Assembly (NCBI GenBank): GCA_937916355.1
Contig: CALFTM010000050.1
Coordinates: 1-19,223 of the forward strand
Length of the DNA: 19,223 nt
From: an uncultured Bacteroidales bacterium
Lineage (GTDB): Bacteria > Bacteroidota > Bacteroidia > Bacteroidales > Paludibacteraceae
Reading direction: 5' to 3'
The translations under genes and the position numbers were made by a program. Below are positions 13,745 through 19,223 of this stretch, piece after piece (position 1 is the stretch's first letter; every line of letters starts with the position of its first letter). The notes beneath the pieces are model-generated. The model saw only the letters and a list, made by a program, of their open reading frames with translations, did not search any database and was not told the origin of the DNA.

Positions 13745-15226
13745 TCAGTCAATGACAATCTTCTGAAAAACGGCCTCCCCATTTTTTAACGTGATGACGA
13801 CAACATAGACTCCTTTTTCGGGCAAATCAACATCTGCCAAGGAAGCGCTGCTTCGTACTACTCTGCCCGACACATCAATTAGTGTAACCCTGTCAATCTG
13901 CCCCATTTCTCCTAAAACCTCCAAATGGTTATCGTAGCAAACGATTTGGCAAGTCGGTCGACTATTGGTGAGATCGGTTGAAGTTGGCTCTTCACCCTCC
14001 TTCAATATTCTCCAATGTGCGGTGCGCTCATCACCTTCCGGGAATCCGTCCTGTATCACATCACCATTGGAAGCCTGCACATAATGTCCGCTATGAGAAA
14101 AACGCATGGAGACGACCCAACCACTATATTCCCCAAGTTTGTTCAAGTTCAACAACTGGTGGGCTTTACCGTTCCAACCCCATAGACCGACTGCGTCCCC
14201 CGCAGCTTTGGATTCGTTGGGTATCTCTAAAACCTTCTCTCCGAAATTGATTCGGTAGGCACTGCCAGACTCACTCAATGAGGCAAATGAATTAGCAGAC
14301 TCACAATCTCCCAACTTGATGTCATTACCATCCGCCACCAAACATTTTCCTTCAGATATGGAGTAGAAGCGAAGATTTCCCGTTGGCACTTCCGCTGCAG
14401 GATTCTTTTCCCATACCCTCACCCAATCACACTCCAAGTAGGCTGGATTACTGGCAGTAACCTCAATCGGATTTCCATTATCGGTAGCCCAACCTCCAAT
14501 TGCCAAATTGATGATGATGTACATCGCCTCAGTCTGGCTAATCTCAGTTGGTCGGTTATAACTTGCCACCAGTTTGTCGTCAAAATAGAAGTTCATATAC
14601 CTCTCATTCCATTCCAAACCGTAATTATGAAAATCGGCTGACTTGTCCGGACCCGTATGCACACCTCCGAAAGAAGCCTCATGATCCCACGCATCACCAT
14701 GCGAAGCATACCAGTCTGGCTGAGTATAATGGAGATAGTAGTGATGTTGGTTACGGGCGTGTGGCACTTCAAAAATATCGATTTCAGGAGGCCATCCATC
14801 CTGCAACATCCAGAAGGCAGGCCATGTACCCAATTGGGCAGGCATCTTAAACCGACCCTCGATGTAACCATATCGAATCTTAAATTTATGTTGCGTATCA
14901 ATCGCCCCAGAAGTATAATCCAGCGAATAGGTCTTCCCTCCATTAGAGCAAGTGGCAGGAGCTTCCGGATGACGTTTTGCCTCCCCTTTGATCACCAATT
15001 TTCCGTCATTCACCGACACATTCTCCTCCACGCAATAGGCGCGGTGGTTATGCGTATGACCCCAATTGTAAGTAGGATTCCATTTCGACTTATCCAAAGA
15101 AGTCCCTTCGAACTCATCCGAAAAGACCTTCGTCCAACCACTCAACGAAGCAGGAGGTTCTGCCATCAGCCCCACACAACAAAAGAGGCTAACCATAAAA
15201 GCCAAGAACGTGTTTTTCATACTCAT
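13745..15226 (-). CDS. Secreted GH16 beta-glucanase-like enzyme with beta-trefoil-like module and T9SS-like C-terminal domain
   Basis: A 493-residue secreted glycoside hydrolase. A signal peptide (about 1-22) is followed by a GH16 catalytic domain (about 28-285) with WTKVFSDEFEG at 31-41, GRFKMPAQLGTWPAFWML at 124-141 and the active-site motif EIDIFE at 148-153 (nucleophile Glu148, acid/base Glu153). GH16 enzymes cleave beta-1,3/1,4-glucans, laminarin, agar or carrageenan; the substrate here is not certain, with a beta-glucan most likely. Residues about 292-415 look like a ricin-type beta-trefoil carbohydrate-binding module (RFYSISEGKCLVADG opens it). The last about 75 residues (IDRVTLIDVSGRVVRSS, GVYVVVITLKNG) look like a T9SS sorting domain. 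ATGs at 15226 and 15220 are both possible starts. It follows the GH53 gene by 124 nt on the same strand. Confidence 0.92.
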   Translation of the reverse strand: MSMKNTFLAFMVSLFCCVGLMAEPPASLSGWTKVFSDEFEGTSLDKSKWNPTYNWGHTHNHRAYCVEENVSVNDGKLVIKGEAKRHPEAPATCSNGGKTYSLDYTSGAIDTQHKFKIRYGYIEGRFKMPAQLGTWPAFWMLQDGWPPEIDIFEVPHARNQHHYYLHYTQPDWYASHGDAWDHEASFGGVHTGPDKSADFHNYGLEWNERYMNFYFDDKLVASYNRPTEISQTEAMYIIINLAIGGWATDNGNPIEVTASNPAYLECDWVRVWEKNPAAEVPTGNLRFYSISEGKCLVADGNDIKLGDCESANSFASLSESGSAYRINFGEKVLEIPNESKAAGDAVGLWGWNGKAHQLLNLNKLGEYSGWVVSMRFSHSGHYVQASNGDVIQDGFPEGDERTAHWRILKEGEEPTSTDLTNSRPTCQIVCYDNHLEVLGEMGQIDRVTLIDVSGRVVRSSASLADVDLPEKGVYVVVITLKNGEAVFQKIVID

Positions 15227-15350
15227 TTAAATTCGTGTAACTATTTGATTGGGTTTTAATTTTCCTAAAAAAACGGTGCAATTTACAAAAGATTTAAGAA
15301 AATCGGAAATATATCGACCCTCTTATGATTTATCAGAAGCACTCTCCAAA

Positions 15351-17282
15351 TCACTCCACCACCACTTTTGTCCCATTTACTAAATAGACACCCTTTTTTA
15401 ACGTAATGACTGCCGTTTCATGAGCATTCATATCGAGGATTTCAGCAAGGATTCCGTTGGTTTGATAAATCCTTATCGTTTGGTCTACATCGCTATGGAG
15501 AAGACATCCGTCGGAATGGGAATATATTTTCAATGTTGGAGTGGAGAGTGTCCGCACAGTGCTTGTGGTATTGTTAGGCTGTGCATATCGGTTTCCTTCA
15601 TACGCTTCAAAAGCGGAGAGTGCCACCCCCTCGAAATCGAAGAGAGTAGTGTTTTCCACCACATTTACATCGGCACGCCCATCACTGACACGGTGCGCCC
15701 AGCCTGTTTTATTCCCACCATGCTCATCTTCCACATGAATCATCATAGGGTCCCAATAGAGAGAACCGAGGCATTCGTTACCCGAAGTCGACCTGACACC
15801 TTGAAGAGCGTTCAGCAATTCAGTCACAAAACTTTTCTGCCCCTCTTCCGAGAAGTCGTAAAAGCCATCATACTCCGCCGCATTATCACTCAGTTGACCA
15901 TTCCAACCATCCTTACGAGTAGGGTGAAAATTATAGCCCGACTCCATGATCACCATATCTTTGCCGTAGCGGCTCATCAGATTTTTACAATACTCCACTA
16001 AGTCAGAGACCGTCGCACCGCTCCACGCAGGATAATACGACGCTCCCATCACATCATACTTAGCACCTCTTTTTTTGAGGTTATCAAAATACCACGCATA
16101 GGTATAAGAATTTACATTTGCACCATACTTATCATAGTCGCCCGTATTATCCGCAAGATGAATAATCACTTTAGAAGAGGGAGAAATCGCCTTCACAGCA
16201 TCGTAGCCAGCATTATAGAACGCCACGATGGCCTCCCAATTCTCCGCACCTTTAGGGCGGTTATCATCATCCCATGTCACATCGTAGGAATAGCCGTAAG
16301 GAAAAAGCAGTCCGCCGTTCGTCTCATTGCCGAGGGAGACAAATTCAGGGAAGATGCCATTCTCCGCCAGCTCTTTCATCACCTTGTAGGTATAGTGATA
16401 AACGCACGACGAGAGTTGTCGCACGATTTGCCTGTTGTCGGTTATTCCTTTGATCGAATCGAGCCAGTCGGCAGGAATGTTCTGTTGTTCTCCGTTCGAC
16501 CAATAATCCGAATAGTTGAAAGTGTATTGGATTTTCATGTCCGCATTTTTTGCGGCGATGGCGAGAGCCAGACAATCCTCTGTGTTTTGGTAACCATCCG
16601 GCAGATAATATTGATTTTTAGCGTCGGTATTAGACCTGCCCGGATTGTTGGAGTTTCTGATTCGCACAAAATTCATTCCACTTTGAGCCAAGTAGTCCAT
16701 CACTTTTTGAGCTTTCACAGTCCTTTCGTCCGCTTGGTTGTAGAGCATTTCACCATCCGTGTCGAAATAGTTTCCGTCCATGTCCAGCACATAGTTCAGT
16801 TCCGTCACGTCACCACCTTGTAGGAAAGTGTAGGGTTTGTCGCTTTTAGTTAGCACCACATCATCAATCAAGACATCGTGAAATCCTTCGTTGAACAAAC
16901 CAATCTCCAGTTGCCCCGTTTCAGACTCGATCCCCCTTACAAAGACCGTCACCGATTCACTTCGTGTATCACGCACCTTGGGCACTTCAGTCGATGCGAT
17001 AGAGAAGCCCACCCCTTTCCCATAAAGAAAACAGCGACCGTTGCAACTTGAGATAGAAAGTTTTGCGGTAAGATCGTAAACGCCCTTCTCCACCTGCACA
17101 TACTGCACAAGTCTCGTCGGTTCACCTTGCGACACAAAGCCCTTCCCATTTTGAATATATGCCTCACCTTCTACCACATTCCAACCATCGAACGCCTCGA
17201 ACGAAGCATTTTGGAGAGGTATGTTTTGTGCATTGACATAAAAGATGCACATTGTCAGCGTTAATAATATAAGACGTTTCAT
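15351..17282 (-). CDS. Secreted GH53 endo-beta-1,4-galactanase with T9SS-like C-terminal domain
   Basis: A 643-residue secreted enzyme of family GH53, which cuts the beta-1,4-galactan side chains of pectin (type I arabinogalactan). The signal peptide is MKRLILLTLTMCIFYVNAQ. Residues 20-148 form a beta-rich, probably carbohydrate-binding domain (NASFEAFDGWNVVEG to VLIDDVVLTK). The GH53 barrel (about 155-560) opens with GGDVTELNYVLDMDG and has FVRIRN at 205-210, FVSLGNETNGG at 314-324 (acid/base Glu320) and VIMESGYNF at 444-452 (nucleophile Glu447). A T9SS-like domain closes the protein (IRIYQTNG, ITLKKGVYLVNG). No SusC/SusD pair is in the window, so a complete utilisation locus is not shown. 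It has its own promoter (17357-17386) and may be transcribed into the GH16 gene. Confidence 0.92.
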   Translation of the reverse strand: MKRLILLTLTMCIFYVNAQNIPLQNASFEAFDGWNVVEGEAYIQNGKGFVSQGEPTRLVQYVQVEKGVYDLTAKLSISSCNGRCFLYGKGVGFSIASTEVPKVRDTRSESVTVFVRGIESETGQLEIGLFNEGFHDVLIDDVVLTKSDKPYTFLQGGDVTELNYVLDMDGNYFDTDGEMLYNQADERTVKAQKVMDYLAQSGMNFVRIRNSNNPGRSNTDAKNQYYLPDGYQNTEDCLALAIAAKNADMKIQYTFNYSDYWSNGEQQNIPADWLDSIKGITDNRQIVRQLSSCVYHYTYKVMKELAENGIFPEFVSLGNETNGGLLFPYGYSYDVTWDDDNRPKGAENWEAIVAFYNAGYDAVKAISPSSKVIIHLADNTGDYDKYGANVNSYTYAWYFDNLKKRGAKYDVMGASYYPAWSGATVSDLVEYCKNLMSRYGKDMVIMESGYNFHPTRKDGWNGQLSDNAAEYDGFYDFSEEGQKSFVTELLNALQGVRSTSGNECLGSLYWDPMMIHVEDEHGGNKTGWAHRVSDGRADVNVVENTTLFDFEGVALSAFEAYEGNRYAQPNNTTSTVRTLSTPTLKIYSHSDGCLLHSDVDQTIRIYQTNGILAEILDMNAHETAVITLKKGVYLVNGTKVVVE

Positions 17283-17356
17283 TTATTGATAATTATGCTT
17301 TCTAATAATTCCATTATACGACAAAATTCAACAGCACGTTATATTTACGAATGTTG

Positions 17357-17386
17357 CAAAGGTATAAAAAATGTGTTTTTGTTCAA
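17357..17386 (-). promoter_or_regulatory. Promoter of the GH53 gene
   Basis: On the - strand TTG (17386-17384) is followed after 19 nt by TACCTTTG (17364-17357), a good Bacteroidota -33/-7 match. The start would be near 17350, with a leader of about 68 nt to the ATG at 17282. Confidence 0.75.
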
Positions 17387-17425
17387 CCTGTTAAACAAAA
17401 AAGCATTTGAAATGAAAAATCACAC

Positions 17426-17433
17426 TATCTTTG
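17426..17433 (+). promoter_or_regulatory. Candidate -7 element of the LRR protein gene
   Basis: TATCTTTG matches TAnnTTTG exactly. A TTTG at 17406-17409 lies 16 nt upstream, closer than the usual 19-21 nt. It gives a leader of about 95 nt before the ATG at 17535. Confidence 0.55.
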
Positions 17434-17534
17434 CATGAGTCAAAATGAGTTAGCAGTAACTTTAATGAGATTCTGACTGCTCGCTGATGCAAAAATTGAA
17501 TTTACAGAACCTCCCTAATTAAATTATTAAAAAC

Positions 17535-18698
17535 ATGAAGAGATTTTTTCTAACAATTCTAAGTTTTACTTTGATAAGCTTCTATTCTGCCGGACAATTT
17601 GCGATAGTGCCAGATGATATGCCTGCAATAGAAAAGGCATTAGTTGTGAACGATGACGGAGACTCTATCGGGTACTATTTCAACATAGACGAGAAGACTG
17701 CAAGTGTAACATACAGAGGCAACAACTTCTACGACAATGAATATTCCGACACTATTGTTATCCCTAAAGAGGTGAAATATAACGGCGAAACATATCTTGT
17801 GACGAAGATTGGCGACAATGCCTTTGAAGGTTGCAGCAAGCTGACGAATGTGTCCATCCCCAATAGTGTTACAAAAATCGGAAGATTCTCATTTCGTGGT
17901 TGCAGAAAACTGACAAATGTGACTATCCCTGATAATGTGAAAGAAATCGCATGGCGCGCTTTTATGGCTTGTACAAATCTTACGGAAGTGACGATTCCTG
18001 CGAACACTGCAACGATCAATGACGAAGCTTTCATGAAGTGCAGCGCATTAAAAAGCATCGTTGTGGAAAAAGGAAGCCAAAACTATTGTTCTGAAAACGG
18101 AATCTTATACGACAAATCTAAAACTACGCTTCTTAAATGTCCTGAGGGGAAAGAAGGCGAACTGCTCATTCCGAATGGTGTAAAGAAGATTCACCAAAAC
18201 GCTTTTTCAAACTGCAAAATTACGGAAGTGACGATTCCTGCGAACACTGTAACCATCGATGACGAAGCTTTCATAACGTGCAGCACATTAAAAAGTATCG
18301 TTGTGGAAAAAGGGAGCCAAAACTATTGTTCTGAAAACGGCATCTTATACGATAAGTCCAAAACTACGCTTCTTAAATGTCCAATGGGAAAGGAAGGCGA
18401 ACTGATCATTCCGAACGGTGTAAAGAAGATTCACCCAAACGCTTTTTCAAACTGCAAAATTACGGAAGTGACGATTCCGAACAGCTTGATTGAGATTGGC
18501 AGATACTCGTTCTCTCACTGTACGTTGAAGAGCATAACCTGCAATTGCGTGAACCCGCCTGCAATGTACAACAAATACGGATTTTACGGAGTTGAGAAAA
18601 ACATACCCGTTTATGTGCCGTCTAAAAGTGTGGCGAAATACAAAAATTCAGATGACTGGAAAGAGTTTAAAAACATCATGCCAATATCTGCTAAATGA
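17535..18698 (+). CDS. BspA-like leucine-rich-repeat (LRR_5) secreted protein
   Basis: A 387-residue exported protein with signal peptide MKRFFLTILSFTLISFYSAGQ. After an N-terminal beta-rich segment (YYFNIDEKTASVTYRGN) it consists of LRR_5 / BspA-type repeats of about 23 residues with the consensus LTNVTIPxxVxxIGxxAFxxC, such as CSKLTNVSIPNSVTKIG and CRKLTNVTIPDNVKEIA. It ends in the usual BspA closing segment (PVYVPSKSVAKYKNSDDW). Such proteins bind host or microbial partners or other surfaces in several Bacteroidales. No T9SS-like domain or lipobox is seen, so its final location is unclear. Two 80-residue units within it are nearly identical (17981-18460). It is not obviously in an operon. 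Confidence 0.9.
   Translation: MKRFFLTILSFTLISFYSAGQFAIVPDDMPAIEKALVVNDDGDSIGYYFNIDEKTASVTYRGNNFYDNEYSDTIVIPKEVKYNGETYLVTKIGDNAFEGCSKLTNVSIPNSVTKIGRFSFRGCRKLTNVTIPDNVKEIAWRAFMACTNLTEVTIPANTATINDEAFMKCSALKSIVVEKGSQNYCSENGILYDKSKTTLLKCPEGKEGELLIPNGVKKIHQNAFSNCKITEVTIPANTVTIDDEAFITCSTLKSIVVEKGSQNYCSENGILYDKSKTTLLKCPMGKEGELIIPNGVKKIHPNAFSNCKITEVTIPNSLIEIGRYSFSHCTLKSITCNCVNPPAMYNKYGFYGVEKNIPVYVPSKSVAKYKNSDDWKEFKNIMPISAK
17981..18460 (+). repeat. 240-bp tandem duplication inside the LRR gene
   Basis: Units 17981-18220 and 18221-18460 are in frame (80 codons each) and differ at about 20 positions by my count, roughly 92% identical. A third unit begins at 18461 with TACGGAAGTGACGATTCC and then departs. 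Each unit carries an LRR, the block SIVVEKGSQNYCSENGILYD and the block GVKKIH.NAFSNCKITEVTI. Confidence 0.93.
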
Positions 18699-18809
18699 CA
18701 CTAAAAGCTACATCTATCACGAACAGAGGAAGAGAAAATTCCATTTCATCTTGTGCAACTCTAAAAAATTATAAATTCTCTTTTTTGTTTAATGGGGAAT
18801 AATCTTCCC

Positions 18810-18840
18810 TTTGCAGAATGAAATTAATGTGTTATTTTTG
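18810..18840 (+). promoter_or_regulatory. Promoter of the Rpn-family nuclease gene
   Basis: TTTG (18810-18813), then 19 nt, then TATTTTTG (18833-18840) is a full Bacteroidota promoter match, with an expected start near 18847 and a leader of about 24 nt before the ATG at 18871. Confidence 0.78.
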
Positions 18841-18870
18841 TCATATTAAGAAATTTAAATCTATTTTACT

Positions 18871-19223
18871 ATGTGTATACCTGGTACGGCAATGAGCCGC
18901 TATGTGAATTTTTACACCGATTTCGCTTTCAAGAAGTTTTTCGGAACGGAGGCGAACAAGGATTTTTTGATCAGTTTCCTAAACGCTTTGCTTGAACTGG
19001 AGGGGGAGAAGGAGATCGCCGACCTCACCTACCTGAACACCGAGCAGTTGGGCTTCAACAACAGCGAAAGACGGGCGATATACGATGTCTATTGCCAGAC
19101 AAAAGAGGGAAAACGGTTCATCGTGGAGATGCAAAAAGTAAAACAAGAGAATTTCAAAGACAGAGCCTTGTACTACTCCTCCTTTGCCATTCAGGAGCAG
19201 GGGCAGAAAGGAGCGAAGGACAA
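18871..19223 (+). CDS. Rpn-family PD-(D/E)XK nuclease ('transposase'), 3' end outside the window
   Basis: The frame is open from the ATG at 18871 to the window end (117 codons, no stop), so the gene is incomplete. The start MCIPGTAMSRYVNFYTDFAFKKFFG is typical of Rpn/PDDEXK_2 proteins, as are the FLISFLNALL helix and the active-site region: Asp72 in AIYDVYC and Glu86-x-Gln88 in FIVEMQ, followed by DRALYYSSFAI. The family is widespread in Bacteroidales and often annotated as a transposase. Rpn proteins are DNA endonucleases that promote recA-independent recombination, with reported links to phage defence in some bacteria. No terminal inverted repeats are visible. The ATG at 18892 (AMSRY) is an alternative start. 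Confidence 0.88.
   Translation, partial: MCIPGTAMSRYVNFYTDFAFKKFFGTEANKDFLISFLNALLELEGEKEIADLTYLNTEQLGFNNSERRAIYDVYCQTKEGKRFIVEMQKVKQENFKDRALYYSSFAIQEQGQKGAKD

Noticed and set aside
16158..16823. 221-codon open frame on the + strand
   Set aside because: It is antisense to the GH53 catalytic region, which carries the active-site glutamate. The translation is rich in His/Arg/Ile, as expected for a shadow frame.
17981..18460. CRISPR-like array
   Set aside because: The repeats are long, contiguous, in frame and encode leucine-rich repeats. There are no spacers.
18781..19223. Insertion sequence carrying the Rpn gene
   Set aside because: No terminal inverted repeat or target-site duplication is visible, and the right end lies outside the window. 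Rpn genes usually occur without IS ends.

Overview
The window looks like a chromosomal segment of a Bacteroidales (Bacteroidota) bacterium. Four things point there. Several intergenic regions carry the Bacteroidota promoter form (TTTG or TTG, about 19-20 nt, then TAnnTTTG). BamD sits next to an Rpb6-type RNA polymerase omega subunit. Secreted enzymes end in type IX secretion (T9SS)-like sorting domains. There are also a BspA-type leucine-rich-repeat protein and an Rpn/PD-(D/E)XK 'transposase' nuclease. I cannot name the genus.

Layout. 248-586 (+) is a small PhnA/YjdM-type zinc-ribbon protein closed by a strong terminator. 718-6434 (-) reads, in transcription order, proC, an XRE-cupin regulator, an AMP-forming acyl-CoA synthetase, proB, proA and a GlsB/YeaQ-type membrane protein. 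This holds the steps from glutamate to proline, with a two-gene acyl-activation cassette lodged inside. 6574-7740 (-) is bamD-rpoZ with its own promoter and terminator.

8033-10374 (-) is the most unusual part. It encodes a lipoprotein with the fold signature of cholesterol-dependent cytolysins (a CDC-like pore-forming protein), and its stop codon overlaps a possible start of a second, unrecognised lipoprotein gene. Divergent from it (10794-11270, +) is a third small lipoprotein, preceded by a leader with a long-range 8-bp pairing and an internal hairpin. All three have acidic residues after the lipid-anchored cysteine, as expected for surface-exposed Bacteroidota lipoproteins. My reading is a surface toxin with a candidate partner or immunity protein; the immunity role is inference.

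11423-13666 (+) is a second, diverged copy of the XRE-cupin plus acyl-CoA synthetase cassette, in the same gene order. A bidirectional terminator separates it from 13745-17282 (-), where a GH53 endo-galactanase and a GH16 beta-glucanase-like enzyme lie in tandem. Both have signal peptides and C-terminal T9SS-like domains, suggesting secreted or surface degradation of plant cell-wall polysaccharide. 17535-18698 (+) is a BspA-like LRR_5 protein with a 240-bp internal tandem duplication. An Rpn-family nuclease gene starts at 18871 and runs off the window.

No tRNA, rRNA, CRISPR array or insertion-sequence ends were recognised.
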